DNA from: Methylobacterium haplocladii | Lineage (GTDB): Bacteria > Pseudomonadota > Alphaproteobacteria > Rhizobiales > Beijerinckiaceae | DNA: 64,000 nt | NCBI RefSeq assembly: GCF_007992175.1 | Contig: NZ_BJZT01000028.1 | Coordinates: 52,657 to 116,656 of the forward strand | Direction: 5' to 3' | In this document: positions 27,303 through 36,499 of the stretch, in pieces | Position numbering within the stretch: position 1 is the stretch's first letter | Layout: every line of letters begins with the position of its first letter | Notes under the pieces: model-generated | Seen by the model: the letters and a program-made list of their open reading frames with translations, nothing else | What the model was told of the DNA's origin: nothing | Databases searched by the model: none | Program-made: the position numbers and the translations under genes

Positions 27303-27950
27303 ATGAAGATGTATGGCAATTGGCGCTCGGCAGCGTCGTTCCGCGTGCGGGCTGCGCTCAACCTCAAGGGCATTGCCTACGAGGAGGTCTTTCTCGATCT
27401 CGACGCCGGCGATCACCGGAAGCCCGAGTTTCTTGCGATCAACCCGCAGGGTGCGGTGCCCGCGCTCTTCGTCGATGACGGGCCGCCGCTGACGCAGTCG
27501 CTGGCGATCCTTGACTATCTGGAGGAGACGCATCCGGAGACGCCGCTGCTGCCGGCCGATCCGCGCGATCGCGCCCGCGCCCGCTCGCTGGCGCAGCTCA
27601 TCGCCTGCGACACGCATCCGCTCTACACGCCGCGGGTGCGCAAGCACCTGATGAAGGCCTACGATCTGTCGAAGGAACAGGGGCTGGAATTCCTGCACTT
27701 CGCTTTCGCTTCAGGGCTGGAGACGCTGGAGAAGCGGCTCTCGACCGAAGCCGGCACCGGCCGTTTCACGCAGGGCGACGCGGTCAGCCACGCCGATCTC
27801 TGCCTCGCCAGTCTCTGGGCCGGCACCGGCATCTTCGGAGTCGACACGGCGCCTTACCCTACCGTGAAGCGGGTTGCCGAGGCATGCCTCGCCCTCGACG
27901 CCGTCGCCCGCGCGCATCCGCTGAAGCAGCCGGGCGCGCCAGCGAGCTAG
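27303..27950 (+). CDS. maiA: Maleylacetoacetate isomerase-like glutathione S-transferase
   Basis: A 215-residue zeta-class GST starting MKMYGNWRSAASFRVRAALN, the MaiA N-terminal signature, then NPQGAVPALFVDDGPPLTQS (glutathione site) and LACDTHPLYTPRV-type helices (LIACDTHPLYTPRVRKHL). It would isomerise maleylacetoacetate or maleylpyruvate with glutathione in aromatic-acid breakdown, yet no other aromatic-degradation gene is near. Start ATG at 27303, 111 bp after the helicase. The gene symbol is given by family similarity. Confidence 0.8.
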   Translation: MKMYGNWRSAASFRVRAALNLKGIAYEEVFLDLDAGDHRKPEFLAINPQGAVPALFVDDGPPLTQSLAILDYLEETHPETPLLPADPRDRARARSLAQLIACDTHPLYTPRVRKHLMKAYDLSKEQGLEFLHFAFASGLETLEKRLSTEAGTGRFTQGDAVSHADLCLASLWAGTGIFGVDTAPYPTVKRVAEACLALDAVARAHPLKQPGAPAS

Positions 27951-28089
27951 AACCCGGACTGCGACCCCCTCTCGCATGCGTGCGATAGGCCGATCGCGCA
28001 GGCGTGATGTATAGACGTTCCAACGTAGGCCTTCGCTGCCATGGGGCATGGCGGCGGCAGGGCCGACGGCTCAAACACGGGGTACGGGG

Positions 28090-29418
28090 ATGGTTCCGGG
28101 TGAAGCGGTCACGGACCGGCACAAGATCGTCGTCGTCGGTGGCGGGGCGGCCGGCCTGGAGCTCGTGACCAAGCTCGGGCACACGCTCGGCAAGGGCAAG
28201 GCCCACGTCACCCTGGTCGATCGGGCGCGCACCCATATCTGGAAGCCGCTGCTGCACGAGGTCGCCGCCGGCAGCCTCGACGTTGGCCACCACGCGGTCG
28301 ATTACCTCCACCACGCGCACGCCCATCATTTCCGCTATCGCATCGGCGAGATGACGGGCCTCGATCGCGAGCGCCGTGTCATTCACCTTGCAGCGAGCTA
28401 CGACAGCGAGGGCCGCGAGGTCACGCCTGTCCGCGAGATCCCCTACGACACGCTCGTCATGGCAGTGGGCTCGACCACCAACGATTTTGGCACGCCGGGG
28501 GTGAAGGAGCACGCCATCGCGCTGGACACCCAGGACCAGGCCGTGCGGTTCCACCAGCGCCTCGTCAACGGCATGCTGCGCGCCCACACGCAGGTCGGCC
28601 CGGTGCGGCCGGGACAGCTCCACGTCACCGTGATCGGCGCCGGCGCCACCGGCACCGAACTCGCGGCCGAGCTGCACCGTACCACCCGCGAAGTCGCCAA
28701 GACCGGCCTCGACAAGATCGACCCGTCGAAGGACCTCAAGATCACTCTGGTCGAGGCGGCCGACCGCATCCTGCCGGCGGTGCCTGCGCGACTGTCCGGC
28801 GAGGTGATGACGCTGCTCTCCAAGATCGGCGTCGAGGTCCGCGTGAAGGCGCGCGTCACCGAGGTCAAGGCCGAGGGCGTCCAACTCGCCGATGGCGGGT
28901 TCATTCCCTCCGAACTCGTGGTCTGGGCGGCCGGCGTGAAGGCGCCGCCCTTCCTGCAGGGCGTCGGCGGCCTCGAGACCACGCGCAGCAATCAACTCGT
29001 CGTCACGCCGATGCTGGAGACGACGCGCGACCCGAACATCCTCGCCATGGGCGACTGCGCCTATCTGGTGGAGCAGGGCTCGGACACGCCGATCCCGCCG
29101 CGCGCGCAGGCGGCGCACCAGCAGGCCGCGTACCTGTACAAGCAGATCACCAACCGGCTCGCCGGCAAGACCACCAAGCCATTCAAGTATCGCGACTTCG
29201 GCTCGCTGGTGTCGCTCGGCCACTACACGACCGTCGGCAACCTGATGGGCTTCATACAGGGGAAGAACATGTTCATCGCCGGGCTGTTCGCCCGGGTCAT
29301 GTACCGCTCGCTCTACAAGATGCACGAGATGGCGGTGAACGGCGTGATCAAGACGAGCCTCGACGCCGTGGCGCGGGCGCTGACACGCCGCGGCGTGGCG
29401 CGGGTGAAGTTGCACTGA
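28090..29418 (+). CDS. ndh: Type II NADH dehydrogenase (NDH-2)
   Basis: A 442-residue flavoprotein with two Rossmann folds: IVVVGGGAAGLELVTKLG (FAD) and VTVIGAGATGTELAAELH (NADH). ILAMGDCAYL is the second FAD contact and PPRAQAAHQQAAYLYKQI is typical of NDH-2. The C-terminal region (residues 385-442) contains amphipathic helices that attach it to the membrane. It passes electrons from NADH to quinone without pumping protons. Start ATG at 28090 with GGGTACGGGG upstream; a longer frame from 28048 is less likely. Confidence 0.93.
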   Translation: MVPGEAVTDRHKIVVVGGGAAGLELVTKLGHTLGKGKAHVTLVDRARTHIWKPLLHEVAAGSLDVGHHAVDYLHHAHAHHFRYRIGEMTGLDRERRVIHLAASYDSEGREVTPVREIPYDTLVMAVGSTTNDFGTPGVKEHAIALDTQDQAVRFHQRLVNGMLRAHTQVGPVRPGQLHVTVIGAGATGTELAAELHRTTREVAKTGLDKIDPSKDLKITLVEAADRILPAVPARLSGEVMTLLSKIGVEVRVKARVTEVKAEGVQLADGGFIPSELVVWAAGVKAPPFLQGVGGLETTRSNQLVVTPMLETTRDPNILAMGDCAYLVEQGSDTPIPPRAQAAHQQAAYLYKQITNRLAGKTTKPFKYRDFGSLVSLGHYTTVGNLMGFIQGKNMFIAGLFARVMYRSLYKMHEMAVNGVIKTSLDAVARALTRRGVARVKLH

Positions 29419-29424
29419 GGCGCG

Positions 29425-30483
29425 GTGCCGCGATCTGACATCACACCCGAGGCGGCCTGGCGCCGCTTCGGAGCGAGTTTTTCCGCGGCCGTCGCGGTCC
29501 TCGGCCTCGCGGCGATCGGCTTCGTCGCGCTGTTCGACCCCTACGGACTGCGTGCGGCACCCGGCCGGCCGCCCGGTCCGCTGATGGATTCGAACCAACG
29601 CTTCCTATACCCGCAGATCGTGCGCTCGGGCGCCTACGACGCGGCCGTGATCGGCACCTCGACGGCCCGACTCCTCGACCCGCGCGACCTCGACCGGGCC
29701 TTCGGCGCCCGCTTCGCCAACCTCGCGATGAACGCCGCGACGCCCTACGAGCAGAGCGAAGTCGCGGCGCTTGTCCTGCGCCATGTCCGCCCCAAGGCGA
29801 TGATCTTCGCCCTCGACACCACCTGGTGCGAGGCCGAGGCCGACAGGCGGCGTCTGACGTTTCGGCCGTTTCCGGCTTGGCTCTACGAGGACACCGCGAA
29901 CGGCGGGTTCATGAGGCAGGTGAACTGGCGCAGCCTCACCATCGCGGGCGGCGTGCTATTACACCGGCTCGGGCTCGCGCCGGAGCGGATCCGCGGCGAC
30001 GGCTTCGCCGTGTTCACCCCGCCGGAGTGGAGCTACGACGCACCCCGGGCTGCGGCGCATATCCATTCCGGCGCGACGGCGCTCGACGACACGGATGCCT
30101 CCGAGACCAAGGCCCCGGCATCGGATGGCCCGATGCCGGCTCTCGCCTGGCTTGACGCACTGCTTCGGAAGACTCCGGCAGAGGCGTTGAAGCTCGTCGC
30201 CTTCATGCCGGTCAACGTCGCGGCTCAGGGCCGCCCCGGGACGCCGCAGGGCCAGCGTGAGGCCGCCTGCAAGGCGCAGGTCGCGCGGATCGGCGAGATG
30301 CGCGGTGCGACGGTCGTCGATTTCCGCTATCCTTCCTCCGTCACCACCGACGATACAAACTACTGGGACGCTCTGCACTATCGCCTGCCGGTCGCAGGAC
30401 GGATTATCGGCTCCCTGAAGGCGGCGACGCAGGGCGGTGCCGACGATGCCGGTGGAGTCTATCGTGTACTGGCCCGTCCGTGA
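29425..30483 (+). CDS. Membrane-anchored SGNH/GDSL-like envelope protein
   Basis: A 352-residue protein of uncertain function. Residues 14-36 form one transmembrane segment (FSAAVAVLGLAAIGFVALF), the rest being predicted periplasmic. AAVIGTSTARLLDP looks like an SGNH block I (Gly-x-Ser) and YWDALHYRLP near the C-terminus looks like the Asp-x-x-His block V, as in DltD/AlgX-type acyl-transfer proteins. The fold is inferred, not certain. It starts with GTG 6 bp after ndh and overlaps the region upstream of a small repeat protein. Confidence 0.65.
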   Translation: MPRSDITPEAAWRRFGASFSAAVAVLGLAAIGFVALFDPYGLRAAPGRPPGPLMDSNQRFLYPQIVRSGAYDAAVIGTSTARLLDPRDLDRAFGARFANLAMNAATPYEQSEVAALVLRHVRPKAMIFALDTTWCEAEADRRRLTFRPFPAWLYEDTANGGFMRQVNWRSLTIAGGVLLHRLGLAPERIRGDGFAVFTPPEWSYDAPRAAAHIHSGATALDDTDASETKAPASDGPMPALAWLDALLRKTPAEALKLVAFMPVNVAAQGRPGTPQGQREAACKAQVARIGEMRGATVVDFRYPSSVTTDDTNYWDALHYRLPVAGRIIGSLKAATQGGADDAGGVYRVLARP

Positions 30484-30526
30484 CCGGCCTGTGCTTCCCT
30501 TCCGATCCGATCGCGAAGGTCGTTTC

Positions 30527-30808
30527 ATGCCAGACGAGATTTCGGCCCGGACGCCGCAGAGGCCTGGCACCCAAGCACTCGGCACCCGAGCCGTGGGGGC
30601 CGTTGCACTGGGCGCCCTCGCCCTTGGTGCGGTGGCCCTCGGGGCCTTCGCGATCGGTCGCCTGTCGATCGGCCATGCGCGGATCGGCAGGCTGGAGATC
30701 GGCGAGTTGCGGGTGCGGCGGCTCCGCCTTCCAAAGGACGCCGACGCAGGCGAGGACGACCGGGGCCGCGATCCGACCGGAGGACGGTCGCACTCTCGTC
30801 GAGATTGA
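30527..30808 (+). CDS. Small protein with 5-residue periodic (pentapeptide-like) repeats
   Basis: A 93-residue protein. From about residue 17 the sequence runs in steps of five: ALGTR AVGAV ALGAL ALGAV ALGAF AIGRL SIGHA RIGRL EIGEL, with a hydrophobic residue then Gly at fixed positions. This matches the right-handed beta-helix logic of pentapeptide-repeat-like proteins. The tail is charged. It starts 43 bp after the SGNH-like gene. No function can be given; some such proteins act as DNA mimics or membrane-associated scaffolds. Confidence 0.7.
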   Translation: MPDEISARTPQRPGTQALGTRAVGAVALGALALGAVALGAFAIGRLSIGHARIGRLEIGELRVRRLRLPKDADAGEDDRGRDPTGGRSHSRRD

Positions 30809-30845
30809 CTGATTTCAGTCCCCCCGCCCGGCTGGACCGCGGCGC

Positions 30846-31112
30846 ATGAGAGTTGTCCGAATGCTTGTCCGTATCACCCTTGCTCTGGTCACCGGCCTCG
30901 GCGCCACGGCGGCCTTTGCCGCACCTGCCGCCGCACCTGCGACCCGCGAGACGCTGAAGCAGTATTGCACCGGCGACTACCTGAACTATTGCAGCGATTA
31001 TGCGGCCGATACGCCGGAGCTCAAGGCCTGCTTCAAGCAGAACAACGCCAAGCTCACGCCCGATTGCCGTGCCGCCATCGCCAGCTACACCAAGGCGCAG
31101 AAGCGGGGCTGA
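30846..31112 (+). CDS. Small exported cysteine-rich protein
   Basis: An 88-residue protein with a signal peptide (to about residue 28, AFA-APAAA). The mature part has four cysteines in YCTGDYLNYCSDY, ELKACFKQN and TPDCRAAIAS, a pattern like the Cys-rich (GLG1-type) repeat found in small alphaproteobacterial exported proteins. A second ATG five codons in (30861) is an alternative start. It ends 3 bp before the end of tgt, with which it converges. Confidence 0.72.
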   Translation: MRVVRMLVRITLALVTGLGATAAFAAPAAAPATRETLKQYCTGDYLNYCSDYAADTPELKACFKQNNAKLTPDCRAAIASYTKAQKRG

Positions 31113-31115
31113 AGC

Positions 31116-32258
31116 TCAGGCCGCCCGCTCGGCCTCGGCTCGCGCCCACTCGGCCTTCGTCTCGCCGATGAAATCCGCGAGCCGGCCGGCCGAGATCGCC
31201 GCGCGCATCCCGGCCATCAGCTCCTGGTAATAGGCGAGGTTGTTCCAGGTCAGGAGCATCATCCCCAGGATCTCGTCCGAGCGGACGAGGTGGTGGAGAT
31301 AGGCGCGGGAATAGTCGCGGGTCGCCGGGCAGGTCGATTGCTCGTCGAGCGGACGCGTGTCCTCGGCGTGGCGGGCGTTGCGCAGGTTGATACGGCCGTG
31401 GCGGGTATAGGCGAGGCCGTGGCGGCCGGCCCGGGTCGGCATCACGCAATCGAACATGTCGATGCCGCGCGAGACCGCCTGCATCAGGTCGTCCGGCGTG
31501 CCGACGCCCATCAGATAGCGGGGTTTGCCAGAAGGCAGGTGCGGCTCCACCGTCTCGATCATCGCGAGCATCACCGCCTGCGGCTCGCCGACCGCCAAGC
31601 CGCCGATGGCGTAGCCCTTGAGGTCGAGTTCCGTCAGCGCTCGCGCGCTCTCGACGCGAAGATCGGGAATGTCGCCGCCCTGCACGATCCCGAACAGGGC
31701 CTTGCCCGGCTGTTCGCCGAACGTGACCCGGCAGCGTTCCGCCCAGCGTAGGCTGAGCCGCATCGCCTTCTCGATCGCCTCGCGCTCGGCCGGCAGGCGC
31801 ACGCATTCGTCGAGCTGCATCTGGATGTCGGAGCCGAGCAGGCCCTGGATCTCGATGGAGCGCTCGGGGCTCATGTGATGCGCCGTTCCGTCGATATGCG
31901 AGCGGAAGGTCACGCCCTTCTCGTCGAGTTTTCTGAGCGCCGACAGCGACATCACCTGGAAGCCGCCGGAATCCGTGAGGATCGGCCCGTCCCAGCGCAT
32001 GAACCGATGCAGGCCGCCGAGCCGCTCCATCCGCTCCGCGCCCGGCCGCAGCATCAGGTGATAGGTGTTGCCCAGCACCACGTCGGCGCCGAGATCGCGC
32101 ACCTGTTCCGGATACATCGCCTTGACCGTCGCCGCCGTGCCGACGGGCATGAAGGCGGGTGTGCGGATGGTGCCGCGCGGCATGGAGATAGCGCCTGTGC
32201 GGGCGGCGCCGTCGGTGGCGTGGACGGAGAAACGGAAATCGGTCGGGAGATCGGACAT
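31116..32258 (-). CDS. tgt: Queuine tRNA-ribosyltransferase
   Basis: A 380-residue Tgt exchanging guanine-34 for preQ1 in tRNAs with GUN anticodons. Active-site parts are intact: [13 protein letters not shown] (general acid/base Asp), [11 protein letters not shown] and [13 protein letters not shown] (nucleophilic Asp). The usual zinc site is mostly absent: the C-x-C-x2-C motif reads [11 protein letters not shown] with one Cys, and the partner His in TIHNL reads TWNNL. The gene is followed in the same direction, upstream by 87 bp, by queA. Length is normal. Confidence 0.95.
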   Translation of the reverse strand: MSDLPTDFRFSVHATDGAARTGAISMPRGTIRTPAFMPVGTAATVKAMYPEQVRDLGADVVLGNTYHLMLRPGAERMERLGGLHRFMRWDGPILTDSGGFQVMSLSALRKLDEKGVTFRSHIDGTAHHMSPERSIEIQGLLGSDIQMQLDECVRLPAEREAIEKAMRLSLRWAERCRVTFGEQPGKALFGIVQGGDIPDLRVESARALTELDLKGYAIGGLAVGEPQAVMLAMIETVEPHLPSGKPRYLMGVGTPDDLMQAVSRGIDMFDCVMPTRAGRHGLAYTRHGRINLRNARHAEDTRPLDEQSTCPATRDYSRAYLHHLVRSDEILGMMLLTWNNLAYYQELMAGMRAAISAGRLADFIGETKAEWARAEAERAA

Positions 32259-32345
32259 GTGCTCGAAGCGGCTTCCTGCATCGTGCGCGGGAAAAGTTCT
32301 CTCCCCTCGGCGGGAGAGGGAGATGCGCGTCGGCGTTACGCCCTA

Positions 32346-33434
32346 TCAGACCGTCGCCGGAAACAGCAGGCTCGAATCCCCATACGAGTAGAAGCGGTAC
32401 CCCTCCCCGATCGCATGGGCATAGGCCGCCCGCATCGTCTCGAGCCCCGAGAAGGCCGAGACCAGCATGAACAAGGTCGAGCGCGGCAGGTGGAAGTTCG
32501 TCATCAGGGCGTCGACGGCGCGGAAGCGGTAGCCCGGCGTGATGAAGATCTCGGTGGGGCCGGCGAAGGGGCGGATGGTGCCGTCCGCGTCCGCCGCGCT
32601 CTCCAGCAGCCGCAGGGCCGTGGTGCCGACGGCGACGATGCGTCCGCCCTCGGCGCGGATCCGGTTGAGGGCATGTGCCGTCTCGCCCGACAGAACACCG
32701 ATCTCGGCGTGCATCCGGTGCGCGTCGGTATCCTCCGCCTTCACCGGCAGGAACGTGCCTGCGCCGACATGGAGCGTGACGGCGTGCCGCCTGATGCCGG
32801 CGGCGTCGAGGTCCGCCAGCATCGCCTCCGAGAAATGCAGGCCCGCGGTGGGCGCTGCCACGGCGCCGGGCTCGCGGGCGTAGATCGTCTGGTAGTCGGT
32901 GGCATCGCGGGCGTCAGCGGGGCGCTTGCCGGCGATGTAGGGCGGCAGCGGCAGGGCGCCCTGTGCGGCGATGGCTTCGTCGAGCGCGGGGCCGGAGAGG
33001 TCGAAGCGCAGCGTGATCTCGCCGCCCTCCCCCTTGCTCGCGACGGTCGCGTCGAGGCGGCCGAGTTCGCAGGTCTCGCTCGCGCCGCCATCGCTTCCGA
33101 ACCGCAGGAGATCGCCGGGCGCGAGGCGCTTGCCCGGACGGGCGAAGGCGCGCCAGCGATCGGGCGCCTCGCGCAGATGCAGCATCGCCTCGACGCGCTG
33201 GCCCGGGGCGCCGGGCCGATGCCGGACCCCGTTGAGCCGCGCGGGGATCACGCGGGTGTCGTTGAAGACGAGGGCGTCGCCCGCCCGCAGCAGCCCGGCG
33301 AGATCGCGCACGCCGCGATCCGCGAAAGGCTCGCCCGGCTGCACCACGAGCAGCCGCCCGGCGTCGCGCGGGCTCGCCGGACGCAGGGCTATGAGAGCTT
33401 CCGGCAGGTCGAAATCGAACAGGTCCACGCGCAT
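32346..33434 (-). CDS. queA: S-adenosylmethionine:tRNA ribosyltransferase-isomerase
   Basis: A 362-residue QueA that adds the epoxycyclopentane ring of queuosine to preQ1-tRNA. It starts [19 protein letters not shown] and contains [51 protein letters not shown] and [17 protein letters not shown], the hallmark series. The ATG at 33434 is chosen; a longer frame to 33581 has no family support. It is upstream of tgt in the same orientation, so the two queuosine enzymes probably share transcription. Confidence 0.97.
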   Translation of the reverse strand: MRVDLFDFDLPEALIALRPASPRDAGRLLVVQPGEPFADRGVRDLAGLLRAGDALVFNDTRVIPARLNGVRHRPGAPGQRVEAMLHLREAPDRWRAFARPGKRLAPGDLLRFGSDGGASETCELGRLDATVASKGEGGEITLRFDLSGPALDEAIAAQGALPLPPYIAGKRPADARDATDYQTIYAREPGAVAAPTAGLHFSEAMLADLDAAGIRRHAVTLHVGAGTFLPVKAEDTDAHRMHAEIGVLSGETAHALNRIRAEGGRIVAVGTTALRLLESAADADGTIRPFAGPTEIFITPGYRFRAVDALMTNFHLPRSTLFMLVSAFSGLETMRAAYAHAIGEGYRFYSYGDSSLLFPATV

Positions 33435-33568
33435 GCCGCGCCAACAGCACGGAAGGTGGTGGCGAATCAAATTTTCGGCTGCGGCTGCGTACGGAACCGC
33501 AGCGATGCGGCCTCGTTCGCTATCCGGTCCCGGTCGATCCCACCCGGGCCGTGGACGAGGATCGCTGC

Positions 33569-33784
33569 ATGAGTGACGCAATCGGCCCCCAGCGCGTCAC
33601 CCTCGATGGCCAGCTCGTCGCCTATTGGGAGCGCGAGGCCGCACGGTTCGACGAGCTGCAGGAGCGTGCCGCGATCAAATGGATGGCCCGCAGCTACGCC
33701 CGCAGGGCCGAGCGCGCCCGCGCGCTGGCCGAGACGAGCCGCAGGCGCGAGGCCGCGCGGGGACGGGACCCGGGTTCGAGCTGA
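33569..33784 (+). CDS. Small conserved hypothetical protein, charged and helical
   Basis: A 71-residue protein, [20 protein letters not shown] at the start, rich in Arg, Ala and Glu and likely one long helix after residue 18. No signal or membrane segment. It lies divergent from queA by 134 bp. Function unknown; the coding call rests on a sensible frame and codon use. Confidence 0.55.
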   Translation: MSDAIGPQRVTLDGQLVAYWEREAARFDELQERAAIKWMARSYARRAERARALAETSRRREAARGRDPGSS

Positions 33785-33967
33785 GGGAGGCGCCGAAGCG
33801 AAAATCAAGGAGATGGTTTCGGATCAGACCCCTCCGAACCCGCTCCCTCACCTTCGGCTGCCGCCTCGCCGTACTCCGGCAACGGGCACGGCTCGTTCCC
33901 CGAAGCGAGGTGAGGCGCTCTGCACGCGGCGTCGCCTTCACGCCGATGGCGCTTCCATTCTTGCCCG

Positions 33968-34198
33968 TCAGCGGCTGTGCAGGATCAACGTGATCAGGAC
34001 CGCTGCCGTGCAGACGAACATCGCCACGCCGAGCGCGAGGCTCGCGAGTGTCGTCGCGGAGATGTAGGTCCCGGCGACGGAGCCGAGGACATTCAGGGCG
34101 CCCCGTCGGTCGGGTCTGGACGGATGTCCGCAAGACGGGCAGGCGACGGCCATGTCGGAGATCCGATGGTCGCAAGCGGTGCAGTGGATCAGAGCCAT
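33968..34198 (-). CDS. Small zinc-ribbon membrane protein
   Basis: A 76-residue protein. IHCTACDHRISD and VACPSCGHP give two CxxC pairs for a zinc ribbon at residues 5-26, followed by two hydrophobic stretches (about 37-72) ending LITLILHSR. This zinc-ribbon plus membrane layout is common in uncharacterised bacterial proteins. It is convergent with the gene ending at 33784, leaving a 183-bp gap without a gene. Confidence 0.72.
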   Translation of the reverse strand: MALIHCTACDHRISDMAVACPSCGHPSRPDRRGALNVLGSVAGTYISATTLASLALGVAMFVCTAAVLITLILHSR

Positions 34199-34403
34199 GA
34201 CGCGTTCCCCTCCTCGAACCGAACTGCGGGACGAGCCTCGAGCCGCCCTTTCGAAGGATATCGTCGCGCTCCAGCGTGGCGGCAAGCCGGGCTCCGATCG
34301 CGGCGTCCATAGCCCCGGCTAAAACCTTTGCCGTGGCCTTCGGAGGAAGCCGCGGCTATGGCCGCCCCTCCTCCCACTCTTCCAGCGAGCGCCCGGTCGC
34401 AAC

Positions 34404-35291
34404 ATGACCCGCACCGAGAAAGCCGCTCTGCTGAGTGCCGCCATCGGCGCCCTCGTCACGGCGTTGAAGTTCGGTGCGTTCTGGCTGACAGGCAGCATCG
34501 CGCTGTATTCCGATGCGCTGGAGAGCATCATCAACGTGGTCGCGGCGATCTGCGCCTTCGTGGCGCTGCGCGTCGCCTCGCGTCCGGCGGATGACGAGCA
34601 CCCCTACGGCCACCACAAGGCCGAATACTTCTCGGCGGTGATCGAGGGCACGCTCATCATCGTCGCCGCCCTGCTGATCCTGCGCGAGGCCTATCAGGGC
34701 ATCGTCACGCCGAAACCCCTCGACGCGCCGGTCATCGGCCTCGCCGTGAATGGGCTCGCCACCGCGATCAACGCGGTCTGGGGCTGGGTGCTGCTGCGGC
34801 GCGGACGCAGCTGGCGCTCGCCGGCGCTGATCGCCGATGCCCGCCATATCCTCGCGGACGTGGTCACCTCGAGCGGTGTCATCGTCGGCGTCGGGCTGGT
34901 GCTCGTCACCGATACCCTGGTGCTCGACCCGCTGGTGGCAGGCCTCGTCGCCCTGCAGATCCTGTGGTCCGGCTGGACGATGATGCGGGATTCGATCAAC
35001 GGCCTCATGGATCAGGCGGCCTCGCCGGAGATGATCCAGAAGTTGCGCGGACTGATCTCGCACCACAGCGAAGGCGCCCTGGAAGCTCACGATGTGCGCA
35101 CCCGCCACGCCGGCAGCGCCACCTTCATCGATTTCCACCTCGTGGTACCGGGCGAGATGACGGTCGCCGATTCCCATGCCATCTGCGATCGGTTGGAGGA
35201 AACCATCGAGGGCGAGATCGAGGGCGCCGTGGTGACGATCCACGTCGAGCCGGGCGACCACGCCAAGCAACGCGGCGTGCCGGTGATCTGA
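34404..35291 (+). CDS. Cation diffusion facilitator transporter (FieF-like)
   Basis: A 295-residue CDF transporter. ALYSDALESIINVV in helix 2 holds Asp/Glu metal ligands, DEHPYGHHKAEYFSA is the characteristic loop after helix 2, and DARHILADVVTS in helix 5 holds the His-x3-Asp pair. About six membrane helices are followed by a cytoplasmic ferredoxin-like domain (from residue 205). It would export Zn2+, Fe2+ or similar ions by proton antiport. The metal cannot be fixed. Site A has Asp-x3-Glu-like spacing, not the His-Asp of zinc-specific CzcD types. Confidence 0.92.
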   Translation: MTRTEKAALLSAAIGALVTALKFGAFWLTGSIALYSDALESIINVVAAICAFVALRVASRPADDEHPYGHHKAEYFSAVIEGTLIIVAALLILREAYQGIVTPKPLDAPVIGLAVNGLATAINAVWGWVLLRRGRSWRSPALIADARHILADVVTSSGVIVGVGLVLVTDTLVLDPLVAGLVALQILWSGWTMMRDSINGLMDQAASPEMIQKLRGLISHHSEGALEAHDVRTRHAGSATFIDFHLVVPGEMTVADSHAICDRLEETIEGEIEGAVVTIHVEPGDHAKQRGVPVI

Positions 35292-35414
35292 CGATCGCAG
35301 CGCAGCCGCGCGGCCCCCACGCGGATTTCCCGGCGGCGCCGCTTCGCATCGTCACCCGCCTGGGCTAGAAGCCCGGCCGCGACAGCCCTCAGCCACGGAG
35401 CCGACAGGACCGCG

Positions 35415-36311
35415 ATGACCGATCCGCTGCCGAACGTCCATGTGCGCGCCGAGGTCCTGACCCAGGCCCTCCCCCACATGCAGCGCTACGATCAGGAGAT
35501 CGTGGTCATCAAGTATGGCGGGCACGCCATGGGCGATCCTGCCGCGGCCGAGGATTTCGCCGAGGACATCGTGTTGCTGGAGCAGTCCGGCCTCAAGCCG
35601 ATCGTCGTGCACGGCGGCGGGCCGCAGATCGGCCGGATGCTGAACCGGCTCGGCATCCAGTCCGAATTCAAGGGCGGCCTGCGTGTCACCGACGAGGCCA
35701 CCGTCGAGGTGGTCGAGATGGTTCTGGCCGGCTCGATCAACAAGCAGATCGTCGGTTGGATCTCGGCCGAGGGCGGCCGGGCGATCGGCCTGTGCGGCAA
35801 GGACGGCAACATGGTCCGCGCCAAGCGGGCGATGCGCACCCTGCGCGACCCGGAGACGGACACCGAGACCGAGATCGACCTCGGCCTCGTCGGCGAGCCG
35901 GACCACGTGGAGCGCGGCGTGCTCGACGCGGTGCTGAAGGCCGAGCTGATCCCGGTCCTTGCTCCCGTCGCCTACGGCCCGGACGGCAAGACCTACAACG
36001 TCAACGCCGACACCTTCGCCGGCGCCATCGCCGGCGCGCTGCGGGCCAAGCGTTTGCTGCTGCTGACCGATGTTCCGGGCGTGCTCGACAAGGACAAGAA
36101 CCTGATCCCCGAACTCTCCGTGGAGGATTGTCGGCGGCTCATCGCCGACGGCACCATCACCGCGGGCATGATCCCGAAGGTCGAGACCTGCATCTACGCC
36201 TTGGAGCAGGGCGTCGAGGCAGTGGTCATCCTCGACGGCAAGGTGCCGCACGCGGCGCTGCTGGAGCTGTTTACGGATTATGGTGCCGGCACGCTGATCC
36301 GGCGGGGGTAA
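35415..36311 (+). CDS. argB: Acetylglutamate kinase
   Basis: A 298-residue ArgB phosphorylating N-acetylglutamate, the controlled step of arginine synthesis. [12 protein letters not shown] (phosphate-binding), [35 protein letters not shown] and [15 protein letters not shown] are family signatures. Forms of this length with an N-terminal helix ([10 protein letters not shown]) are the arginine-inhibited, PII-responsive hexamers in other bacteria, so PII (glnB, in this window) may act on it. Start ATG at 35415. Confidence 0.97.
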   Translation: MTDPLPNVHVRAEVLTQALPHMQRYDQEIVVIKYGGHAMGDPAAAEDFAEDIVLLEQSGLKPIVVHGGGPQIGRMLNRLGIQSEFKGGLRVTDEATVEVVEMVLAGSINKQIVGWISAEGGRAIGLCGKDGNMVRAKRAMRTLRDPETDTETEIDLGLVGEPDHVERGVLDAVLKAELIPVLAPVAYGPDGKTYNVNADTFAGAIAGALRAKRLLLLTDVPGVLDKDKNLIPELSVEDCRRLIADGTITAGMIPKVETCIYALEQGVEAVVILDGKVPHAALLELFTDYGAGTLIRRG

Positions 36312-36499
36312 CGCCGACGGCCGTCGGTTTCGACCCTCCGTCCGTCGGCGAGCGCGACTGCGCGTCGCCGGTCCTGCGGCGGATGCCTTCGGCCGGCCAC
36401 GGTCGAAGGCCACACTTGTCAGCGGTCACGTTTCCCTTGGCGCTTCCGCGCGCCTATCCTGAAGGGCGGTCCGTCCGGCCGCCCTCATCTCGGCAGCAC

